Assembly (NCBI GenBank): GCA_035277545.1
Contig: DATEKI010000289.1
Span: 1-5,602, forward strand
Reading direction: 5' to 3'
Origin: 66-474 sp035277545
GTDB taxonomy: Bacteria > Pseudomonadota > Gammaproteobacteria > Xanthomonadales > Rhodanobacteraceae
DNA length: 5,602 bases
Positions 1-5,308 of the stretch are shown here, in pieces; position 1 is the first letter of the stretch; every line of letters begins with the position of its first letter. The notes beneath the pieces are model-generated. The model made no database searches, was not told the DNA's origin, and saw only the letters and a list, made by a program, of their open reading frames with translations. The translations under genes and the position numbers were made by a program.

Positions 1-1
1 C

Positions 2-838
2 GTGATCGACATGGAACACATGTTCGCGCTGCTGGACGAACACGCCGAGGTCCGGGACGCGCCCGGCGCCAAGCCGCTCGCAACCCATGGCGGCGAGGTG
101 CGGTTCGAGCACGTGTCGTTCCGCTACAACCCCGATCGCGCTATCCTCGACGACATCGACTTCACCATTCCGCCCGGCAAGACGCTGGCGGTGGTCGGCG
201 AAACCGGCGCGGGCAAATCCACCCTTTCGCGCCTGCTGTTCCGCTTCTACGACGTCACCGGCGGCCGCATCACGATCGATGGGCAGGACATCCGCGACGT
301 GACCCAGGAATCGCTGCGTGCAGCGATCGGCATCGTCCCGCAGGACACGGTGCTGTTCAACGACACCATCTACTACAACATCGCCTACGGACGCACCGGC
401 GCAAGTCGCGGTGAGGTGGAAGCCGCCGCGCGCGCCGCACACATCCATGATTTCGTCTTGAGCCTGCCGCAGGGCTACGAAACCACGGTCGGCGAACGCG
501 GCCTGAAACTCTCGGGCGGCGAGAAGCAGCGCGTTGCGATCGCGCGCGCCCTGTTGAAGCGCCCCGCGATCCTCGTGTTCGACGAGGCCACCAGCGCGCT
601 CGACACGCGCACGGAAAAGATCATCCAGGCCGAGCTGGCCGAAATCGCGCGCGGTCGCACTACCCTGATCGTCGCGCACCGGCTTTCCACCATCGTCGAT
701 GCCGACCAGATCCTGGTGCTGGATCGCGGCCGCGTGGTCGAGCGCGGCACCCACGCCGGACTGCTTGCGCAAGGCGGGCGCTACGCCGCGCTGTGGGCCC
801 TGCAGGCCAGGCAGCCCACGGAATCCCTGCCCGCCTGA
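2..838 (+). CDS. Atm1/ABCB7-type ABC exporter, C-terminal ATPase part (5' end outside window)
   Basis: This is the nucleotide-binding domain of a fused permease-ATPase ABC exporter. The reading frame is open to the left edge, so the GTG at 2 is not a real start, and the membrane domain (roughly 300 residues in this family) lies outside. Counting from that GTG: Walker A GETGAGKS at 66-73, Q-loop Gln114, signature LSGGEKQR at 170-177, Walker B ILVFDE at 190-195 and H-loop His226, so the ATPase looks intact. The strings NDTIYYNIAYG and VGERGLKLSGGEKQR are typical of Atm1/ABCB7/HMT1 exporters rather than of MsbA. Known members export glutathione-linked persulfide or metal-glutathione adducts from the mitochondrial matrix or bacterial cytosol. 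The family call is by recalled resemblance; the substrate is inference. The gene ends in TGA with no strong terminator behind it. Confidence 0.88.
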   Translation: MIDMEHMFALLDEHAEVRDAPGAKPLATHGGEVRFEHVSFRYNPDRAILDDIDFTIPPGKTLAVVGETGAGKSTLSRLLFRFYDVTGGRITIDGQDIRDVTQESLRAAIGIVPQDTVLFNDTIYYNIAYGRTGASRGEVEAAARAAHIHDFVLSLPQGYETTVGERGLKLSGGEKQRVAIARALLKRPAILVFDEATSALDTRTEKIIQAELAEIARGRTTLIVAHRLSTIVDADQILVLDRGRVVERGTHAGLLAQGGRYAALWALQARQPTESLPA

Positions 839-892
839 CGGCCCATCGTGCCAAGGGCGGCGACCGCCTCCGGCCGACTTCCCGCGTTTGCT

Positions 893-907
893 GTAACCAA
901 TGTTTAC
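893..907. promoter_or_regulatory. 15-nt imperfect dyad, possible activator site
   Basis: The sequence GTAACCAATGTTTAC has paired arms GTAA/TTAC and inner CA/TG around a central A at 900, with one mismatched pair. It lies about 72 nt upstream of the start predicted for the sigma-54 promoter at 946-961. Sigma-54 promoters need an upstream enhancer-binding protein, so this could be its site, although such sites are more often 80-150 nt upstream. The dyad is seen directly; the role is a guess. Confidence 0.3.
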
Positions 908-945
908 GTCCCGACACGCGTCCGGGCGGGCCCCGATGCGTAAAC

Positions 946-961
946 TGGCACACGTGTTGCA
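946..961 (+). promoter_or_regulatory. Sigma-54 (RpoN) promoter, exact consensus match
   Basis: TGGCACACGTGTTGCA matches the sigma-54 consensus TGGCAC-R-N4-TTGC-W at every defined position, with the -24 GG at 947-948 and the -12 GC at 959-960 in correct spacing. It lies in a non-coding gap and points at the gene starting at 1026. Transcription would start near 972, giving a leader of about 54 nt. No convincing sigma-70 promoter is visible in the same gap. The match is seen; activity is inferred and would depend on an enhancer-binding protein not present here. Confidence 0.72.
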
Positions 962-1010
962 ACGGCCGCTGCAAGGGCATTGACGTGCCGCGGCCATCGC
1001 CGTCGGACCC

Positions 1011-1014
1011 GGAG
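1011..1014 (+). promoter_or_regulatory. Ribosome binding site GGAG for the unknown gene
   Basis: GGAG ends 11 nt before the ATG at 1026, a slightly long but workable distance. A second in-frame ATG at 1044 has only AAGG at 1030-1033 before it, so the 1026 start is preferred but not certain. Confidence 0.5.
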
Positions 1015-1025
1015 ACTATGCCGCC

Positions 1026-1844
1026 ATGCAAGGTAACCAGGACATGACATTCGATTCGGAACAGATTGCGGCGAACGCGCCGCGCACTACCGCTGCCGGC
1101 CTGGAAGCGTGGTTGTCGGGCGTGCACGCCGATGCGCCGCGGGCCGACGCCGCTCCGTCCGAAGACGTGCAGCTCGAAGACGGAATGCCGGAGCTTGAGC
1201 TTGCCGAGGTACCGGAGCCGCCGCAGCCCGGGATCATCGAGCCGGCCGAAGTCGGTCCGGTCAACGCGGCCGAAGCGCTGGCGCTGGCACTCGCGAGTGG
1301 CACCTTCTCCAGCCCGCGCAAACTGACAGGGCCGGACGGTGCGGAACTCGTGGTCGATCCCGAACAGAACGCCTACCATTTCGAATCCACTTCATTGAAG
1401 CCGCTCGCCGCGCTGCTCGAGCAGCCCGCCAGCGCGTGGACGCCAATCTATTCCGAAGCGCTCAAGGCCGCGCGCCTCGCCAACCCCGCGCAACCGCTGG
1501 GACGCCTGCGCTGGTATGCGGGCCTGGTCGCCACGCCCGGCATCCTCGGCCGCAAACTGATTCGCAGCGAGCGTTACAAGCTGTCGCGCTGGCCCGAAAC
1601 CGAGCGCGAGTTCCCCAAGCATTTCCGGCTTGCCAAGGAGATGGTGAAGGACTACGCCACGGTCGATGAAATCGCCGCGGCTTCGGGCATGCCGCACGAA
1701 GAAGTGGTCGATTACTTCAACGCCTGTTTCGCCGACGGGCGCCTTGAAGTGCCGCCCAAGGCACAGGAAGACGACTCGGCACAGCAAGGCTCCCGCCGCG
1801 GACGCCTGATGGCGCGCCTCAACAAGCCGCTGTTCGCCCGCTGA
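1026..1844 (+). CDS. Unknown 272-residue protein with acidic linker and HTH-like C-terminal segment
   Basis: I do not recognise this protein family. No signal peptide or membrane segment is visible, so it is probably cytosolic. Residues 1-35 are a polar N-terminus. Residues 36-80 form an acidic Glu/Pro/Ala-rich stretch that looks disordered. Residues 81-185 look folded, with GPDGAELVVDPEQNAYHF at 102-119 and an aromatic/basic block (LRWYAGL at 161-167, then KLIRSERYKLSRWPE at 177-191). Residues 196-245 (FPKHFRLAKEMVKDYATVDE onward, through AAASGMPHEEVVDYFN) read like a small winged-helix or HTH module. The tail at 257-272 is basic (RRGRLMARLNKPLFAR). It could be a regulatory or adaptor protein, but no function is assigned. 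An exact sigma-54 promoter precedes it and a perfect hairpin follows, so it appears to be monocistronic. Codon use and GC look like the neighbours. Start ATG at 1026 is preferred; ATG 1044 would remove six residues. Confidence 0.85.
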   Translation: MQGNQDMTFDSEQIAANAPRTTAAGLEAWLSGVHADAPRADAAPSEDVQLEDGMPELELAEVPEPPQPGIIEPAEVGPVNAAEALALALASGTFSSPRKLTGPDGAELVVDPEQNAYHFESTSLKPLAALLEQPASAWTPIYSEALKAARLANPAQPLGRLRWYAGLVATPGILGRKLIRSERYKLSRWPETEREFPKHFRLAKEMVKDYATVDEIAAASGMPHEEVVDYFNACFADGRLEVPPKAQEDDSAQQGSRRGRLMARLNKPLFAR

Positions 1845-1870
1845 CCTGTAGTCGCCCGAGCCTCGTCGAA

Positions 1871-1898
1871 AAGCCGCGCGGAGTCCTCCGCGCGGCTT
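1871..1898. terminator. Bidirectional intrinsic terminator hairpin
   Basis: The arms AAGCCGCGCGGA (1871-1882) and TCCGCGCGGCTT (1887-1898) pair perfectly over 12 bp around a GTCC loop. On the minus strand the stem runs into four T's (complement of 1869-1872). On the plus strand the tail is a weaker CTTCTTCATTT. The hairpin sits between the stops of two convergent genes, 26 nt from one and 2 nt from the other, so it probably ends both transcripts. Confidence 0.85.
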
Positions 1899-1900
1899 CT

Positions 1901-2332
1901 TCATTTGACGTGGATCGTGATCTTCTTCGACGCCACCGGAGGATCGAACGGCACGTGGTTGGCATCGCCAAGTTCGAGCTGCAGCGTGTGCGTGCCGGGT
2001 GACAGGTGCAGCACGGTTTCCGTCTGCCCGCCGCCGAAGTGCTTGTGGTGTCCGTCATTCGGAATGGGCTCGCCGGCCGGCGGCAGCGTCGCGACATCAA
2101 TCAGCAGGTGATGGTGTCCCGTCTCCTTCTTCTCGACGCCGGCCGGCGCCACGCCCATGCCCGACAGGCCGAACCGCACGGTGACCTCGCGACCCACCAT
2201 CGCACCATCGACGGGGCTGATGATGTACACGCGCGCACCGGTGGGTGCCTTGCGGACCGGAAGCGCGGGGCTGGCCGCGAACGCGAGCGCGGCGACACCC
2301 GAAAGAACGAAACCGACCCAAAGTCTGCGCAT
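1901..2332 (-). CDS. DUF4399 family secreted protein
   Basis: A 143-residue protein of the DUF4399 family, function not established. Residues 1-19 (MRRLWVGFVLSGVAALAFA) form a signal peptide with an AFA-A cleavage site near 19/20, so the mature protein should be periplasmic. The core from about 34 looks like one beta-rich domain and carries the family-typical strings FGLSGMGVAPAG (54-65), TGHHHLLID (71-79), HHKHFGGGQTET (95-106), GTHTLQLELGD (113-123) and HVPFDPP (126-132). Clustered His73-75, His95, 96 and 98, His115 and His126 could bind metal; that is inference. The start at 2332 is chosen because GAGGAG lies 7 nt upstream and the signal peptide begins there; an in-frame ATG at 2365 would add 11 residues with no such support. 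It follows the copper-type ATPase by 29 nt and ends right at a terminator, so it looks like the last gene of that operon. Relatives have been named RodA in databases as I recall; nothing here resembles that membrane protein. Confidence 0.88.
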   Translation of the reverse strand: MRRLWVGFVLSGVAALAFAASPALPVRKAPTGARVYIISPVDGAMVGREVTVRFGLSGMGVAPAGVEKKETGHHHLLIDVATLPPAGEPIPNDGHHKHFGGGQTETVLHLSPGTHTLQLELGDANHVPFDPPVASKKITIHVK

Positions 2333-2339
2333 GATGCGA

Positions 2340-2345
2340 CTCCTC
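2340..2345 (-). promoter_or_regulatory. Ribosome binding site GAGGAG that fixes the DUF4399 start
   Basis: On the minus strand GAGGAG lies 7 nt before the ATG at 2332, an ideal distance. It lies within the extra sequence that the longer start at 2365 would require, which argues for the shorter protein. Confidence 0.8.
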
Positions 2346-2361
2346 GAACACGGGTACCCGA

Positions 2362-4785
2362 TCATACCGCGTCGGACCCGCGTTCCAGCCGGATCGACCG
2401 CAGGCGCAGCGCATTCGACACCACCGAGACCGACGACAGGCTCATCGCGAGCGCCGCGATCATCGGCGACAGTACGATCCCGAACGCCGGGTACAGCACG
2501 CCCGCAGCGATCGGCACGCCGATCGCGTTGTAGACGAACGCGAAAAACAGGTTCTGGTGGATGTTGCGCACCGTTGCGCGCGACAGGGTCCGCGCGCGCG
2601 CAATGCCGGAAAGCTCGCCACGCACCAGCGTGACCGGCGCGCTTTCCAGCGCGACATCCGCGCCCGCGCCCATCGCGATGCCGATGTCAGCCGCGGCCAG
2701 CGCCGGCGCATCGTTGATGCCGTCGCCTGCCATCGCGACGACGCACCCTTCCCGCTTCAACGCCGCGACCACCTCGGCCTTGTCCGCGGGAGACACGTCG
2801 GCATGCACCTCCTTGATGCCCAGCTTTTTCGCCACGGCCGTTGCCGTGGTGGCGTTGTCACCGCTCAGCATCACGATGCGCATGCCTTCCTCGCGCAGCG
2901 CAGCCAGCGCGGCCGGCGTGTCGTCCTTGATGCGATCGGCGATCGCCAGCAGCGCGGCCACTTCGCCGTCGACGGCCATGAACATCACGGTCGCGCCTTC
3001 GCTGCGCAGCGCGTCGGCCTTCTTGTGCATGGTTTCATCAGGGTACGCGCCGACTTCGTCCAGCAGCTTCGCGTTGCCGACCGCCACGACGCGACCATCC
3101 ACGCGGCCGCTGACGCCGCGTCCAACCAGCGCCCTGAAATCCTCGACGTCCGGGATCGCGATGCCGCGCGCTTCGGCGGCCGTCACGATCGCGCGCGCCA
3201 GCGGATGCTCGCTCGGGCGCTCCAGCGCCGCGGCCAGTGCCAGCGCCTGTTCGTCGCCGATTCCGCCGAACGTTTCCACGTTGCGCAGCGACGGCTTGCC
3301 CTCGGTCAGCGTGCCGGTCTTGTCGACCAGCAGCACGTCCGCATTGCGCAGGGTTTCGATCGCGGTGGCATCGCGGAACAGCACGCCCAGGTGCGCGCCG
3401 CGCCCGCTCGCGACCATGATCGAGATCGGCGTCGCCAGGCCCAGCGCACACGGGCACGCGATGATCAGTACCGACACCGCGGCGATCAGCGCGTGCGCGG
3501 CTTTCGGCTCCGGCCCAACCGCGGCCCACGCGACGAATGCCAGCACGGCCACCGCGACCACGGCCGGCACGAACCACGCGGCCACGCGATCGGCCACGCG
3601 CTGCAGCGGCGCCTTGCTGCGCTGCGCCTGAGCAACCAGTGCGACGATCCGCGACAACATCGTGTCGGCACCGACCTTTTCGGCGCGCATGGTCAGCGCA
3701 CCATCCTGATTGACGGTGCCGCCGGTGACGTTGTCGTCCCTGGACTTGGCGACAGGCATCGATTCGCCGGTCAGCATCGATTCGTCGACGTGACTCGTAC
3801 CGTCGATGACCACGCCGTCCACCGGAACCTTTTCGCCCGGGCGTACCCGCAACGTGTCGCCGGTTTGGACTTCATCCAGCGGCACGTCGGATTCGCTGCC
3901 ATCCGCGGCGATGCGGCGTGCGGTCTTGGGCGCCAGATCCAGTAATGCGCGCAGGGCGGAACCGGTGCGTTTGCGCGCGCGCAGTTCCAGCCAGTCGCCC
4001 AGCGTCACCAGCGTGACGATGACCGCAGCCGATTCGAAGTACACACCGACGCGGCCGTGCGTGTCCTGGAAACCCGCCGGGAACAGACCCGGCAGCAGGA
4101 ACGCGACCGCGCTGTACAGCCACGCCACGCCGGTGCCCAGCGCGATCAGGGTGTACATGTTGGGCGACCATGGTTTCAGCGATCGCCAGCCACGCACGAA
4201 GAACGATGCGCCGCCCCACAGCACCACGATCGTCGCCAGCACCGCCTCGATCCAGCCGGCGATTGCGTCCCACGGCGACGGCAATTGCCAACCGAACAGG
4301 TGCGGTCCCATCGCCAGCGCGAACACCGGAATCGTGAGCACGACCAGCGTCCAGAAGCGGCGCGTCAACGTGCGCAGCTCGCCGCCATCGTCCTGGTCGG
4401 CGCTCGGCAGCACCGGCTCGAGCGCCATGCCGCACTTCGGGCAGTGGCCCGGACCGATCTGCCGGATTTCCGGGTGCATCGGGCAGGTGTAAATGGTGCC
4501 CGCAGGTGCTTCCCGCGGCGCCGCCTGCGCGTGATCGTGACCGTGGTGGGCGTGATCATGTCCGGCGTGCGAGGGTTCATCCTTGGCCAGATACTTGCCC
4601 GGATCGGCCACGAATTTGTCGCGGCAGCCATCGCTGCAGAACCAGTAGCGCGTTCCGTCGTGGTCCACGTGGCGCGGCGACGTCCTGGCAACCTGCATGC
4701 CGCAGACGGGATCGATCGCATGTTCCGCGGCCTGGGCGGCCTGCGTGGCGTGCCCTTGGCAACAGGCGTGTTCGTGCGTGTTCAT
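2362..4785 (-). CDS. copA: Copper/silver-type P1B-1 ATPase with YHS, His-rich and HMBD N-terminus
   Basis: An 807-residue inner-membrane pump that uses ATP to move a soft metal, most likely Cu+ (possibly Ag+), out of the cytosol. The N-terminus has a YHS/TRASH-like motif (DPVCGM 25-30, YWFCSDGC 47-54), a His-rich linker (73-85) and a heavy-metal-binding HMBD module (YTCPMHPE 99-106, CPKCGM 115-120). No GMTCxxC-type HMA domain is present. About eight membrane segments follow, near 143-162, 175-195, 210-232, 246-266, 402-422, 431-455, 741-765 and 766-790. Actuator TGES is at 339-342, metal-site CPC at 444-446, phosphorylation DKTGT at 488-492 (Asp488), SEHP at 525-528 and hinge GDGINDAP at 687-694. 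Tyr752-Asn753 in segment 7 and MSLSS (781-785) in segment 8 fit the Cu+/Ag+ class. The start at 4785 overlaps the regulator's stop as ATGA and has GGAGG 7 nt before it. All catalytic motifs are intact. The symbol is used in the general family sense. Confidence 0.95.
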   Translation of the reverse strand: MNTHEHACCQGHATQAAQAAEHAIDPVCGMQVARTSPRHVDHDGTRYWFCSDGCRDKFVADPGKYLAKDEPSHAGHDHAHHGHDHAQAAPREAPAGTIYTCPMHPEIRQIGPGHCPKCGMALEPVLPSADQDDGGELRTLTRRFWTLVVLTIPVFALAMGPHLFGWQLPSPWDAIAGWIEAVLATIVVLWGGASFFVRGWRSLKPWSPNMYTLIALGTGVAWLYSAVAFLLPGLFPAGFQDTHGRVGVYFESAAVIVTLVTLGDWLELRARKRTGSALRALLDLAPKTARRIAADGSESDVPLDEVQTGDTLRVRPGEKVPVDGVVIDGTSHVDESMLTGESMPVAKSRDDNVTGGTVNQDGALTMRAEKVGADTMLSRIVALVAQAQRSKAPLQRVADRVAAWFVPAVVAVAVLAFVAWAAVGPEPKAAHALIAAVSVLIIACPCALGLATPISIMVASGRGAHLGVLFRDATAIETLRNADVLLVDKTGTLTEGKPSLRNVETFGGIGDEQALALAAALERPSEHPLARAIVTAAEARGIAIPDVEDFRALVGRGVSGRVDGRVVAVGNAKLLDEVGAYPDETMHKKADALRSEGATVMFMAVDGEVAALLAIADRIKDDTPAALAALREEGMRIVMLSGDNATTATAVAKKLGIKEVHADVSPADKAEVVAALKREGCVVAMAGDGINDAPALAAADIGIAMGAGADVALESAPVTLVRGELSGIARARTLSRATVRNIHQNLFFAFVYNAIGVPIAAGVLYPAFGIVLSPMIAALAMSLSSVSVVSNALRLRSIRLERGSDAV

Positions 4786-5207
4786 GCCTTGTCCTCCCCG
4801 CCCAATGCGCGCAGGATCGGGCAGTGTTCGAGCGCACCGTGGCCGGGGCACGCGTCGATGAGCTGCTTGAGTCCACGCTTCATCCGCTGCAATTCGCGGA
4901 TGCGCTGCTCGACCTCGCCCAGCCGCGCTTCGGCGCGTTGCTTGACGGTTTTCACGCCGCGCTCGCGGTCGGTGGAAAGCGCCAGCAGTTCGCGGATTTC
5001 CTCCAGCGTGAAGCCGAGGTCCTTGGCGCGGCGGATGAAGCGCAGGCGCTCGACCACGTCGGGTCCGTAATCGCGATAGCCGGACGCGCGCCGCAGTGGC
5101 TTCGGCAAGAGGCCTTCGCGCTCGTAGTAGCGGATGGTGTCGATGCCGACACCGGCCCGGCGGGCGACGCCGCCGATGGTGATGTGTGGTGAGGTTTGCA
5201 TGTCCAT
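4782..5207 (-). CDS. MerR-family metal-responsive regulator (CueR/HmrR-like)
   Basis: A cytosolic DNA-binding activator of 141 residues. The N-terminal winged helix spans about 9-75 (ITIGGVARRAGVGIDTIRYY, then EREGLLPKPLR and SGYRDYG), followed by a dimerisation helix at about 82-118. A C-terminal metal loop, CPGHGALEHC, places Cys120 and Cys129 eight residues apart with His123 and His128 between them. From recall, CueR has seven residues between its two cysteines and a Ser at the position that here appears to be Val85; divalent-metal relatives have Cys there. The lack of Cys fits a monovalent-metal sensor, as does the downstream Cu+-class ATPase, but the metal is inferred. It overlaps that ATPase by 4 nt and reads in the same direction, so it probably controls its own operon. 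Possible starts are GTG 5213, ATG 5207 and ATG 5201; none has a Shine-Dalgarno. 5207 is chosen because the predicted transcript begins there. Confidence 0.9.
   Translation of the reverse strand: MDMQTSPHITIGGVARRAGVGIDTIRYYEREGLLPKPLRRASGYRDYGPDVVERLRFIRRAKDLGFTLEEIRELLALSTDRERGVKTVKQRAEARLGEVEQRIRELQRMKRGLKQLIDACPGHGALEHCPILRALGGEDKA
4793..4797 (-). promoter_or_regulatory. Ribosome binding site GGAGG for the ATPase, inside the regulator gene
   Basis: GGAGG on the minus strand ends 7 nt before the ATG at 4785 and lies within the last codons of the MerR-family gene. Together with the 4-nt stop/start overlap it indicates translational coupling, and it sets the ATPase start 22 codons inside the longest open frame. 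Confidence 0.85.
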
Positions 5208-5213
5208 GCGCAC

Positions 5214-5245
5214 AGTCTAAACCCTTGACTATGGTCCAGAGTCAA
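5214..5245 (-). promoter_or_regulatory. MerR-type promoter of the regulator-ATPase-DUF4399 operon
   Basis: On the minus strand the -35 box TTGACT (5245-5240) and -10 box TAGACT (5219-5214) are separated by 20 bp. That overlong spacer is the hallmark of promoters untwisted by MerR-family activators. Within the spacer and -35 edge an imperfect operator ACTCTGG-N8-CAAGGGT can be read, centred between the boxes as in known sites. Transcription would start at about 5207. The boxes are seen; control by the adjacent MerR protein is inferred from family behaviour. Confidence 0.8.
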
Positions 5246-5249
5246 GGGT
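5221..5249. repeat. Exact 10-bp inverted repeat around the MerR operator
   Basis: The arms ACCCTTGACT (5221-5230) and AGTCAAGGGT (5240-5249) are exact reverse complements. Inside them TGG and CCA (5232-5234 and 5236-5238) also pair around a central T at 5235. Each arm contains a TTGACT -35 box, one on each strand, so the element is symmetric for promoters as well as for protein binding. Confidence 0.9.
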
Positions 5250-5256
5250 CTATATG
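5225..5256 (+). promoter_or_regulatory. Possible opposing MerR-type promoter on the plus strand
   Basis: The plus strand has TTGACT at 5225-5230 and TATATG at 5251-5256, again 20 bp apart. No plus-strand gene follows inside the window, so a transcript from it would run through the hairpin at 5265-5291 and then antisense to the cytochrome gene. Its operator half-sites match less well than those of the leftward promoter (4 of 7 against 5 of 7 paired positions), so it may simply be a by-product of the palindrome. Confidence 0.35.
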
Positions 5257-5264
5257 ATGCAAGG

Positions 5265-5291
5265 CGACGGGTCGCCCAGGGCGGCCCGTCG
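5265..5291. terminator. Hairpin after the cytochrome gene, possible terminator
   Basis: The arms 5265-5276 (CGACGGGTCGCC) and 5280-5291 (GGCGGCCCGTCG) pair over 12 positions around a CAG loop. One of them is a G-U pair on the plus-strand RNA and a mismatch on the minus strand. It lies 17 nt beyond the cytochrome stop and before the MerR operator. There is no T run on either side, so it is at best a weak intrinsic terminator or a transcript-end stabiliser. Confidence 0.4.
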
Positions 5292-5308
5292 ACGCTGGGC
5301 CAGTTGGG

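Noticed and set aside
856..868. Small hairpin GGCGG-CGA-CCGCC after the ABC exporter
   Set aside because: It has only 5 bp and no T run, which is expected by chance at this GC content.
980..1022. Sigma-70 promoter using TTGACG at 980-985
   Set aside because: The nearest -10-like hexamer, TATGCC at 1017-1022, is 31 bp away, too far even for a MerR-type promoter.
660..1379. Minus-strand 239-residue frame across the gap and the start of the unknown gene
   Set aside because: It crosses the ABC gene end, the sigma-54 promoter and the unknown gene. Its translation is Arg/Gly-rich with no recognisable motif.
1901..2365. Naming the DUF4399 gene RodA, or starting it at 2365
   Set aside because: RodA is a large polytopic membrane protein and this is a small secreted one. 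The longer start would put the GAGGAG ribosome site inside the gene and a non-signal peptide extension in front of a good signal peptide.
2557..3945. Long plus-strand open frames (462 and 356 residues) opposite the ATPase gene
   Set aside because: They are antisense shadows in high-GC coding DNA, with Arg/His- or Ser/Ala-rich translations and no domain resemblance. The minus-strand frame holds all the P-type ATPase motifs.
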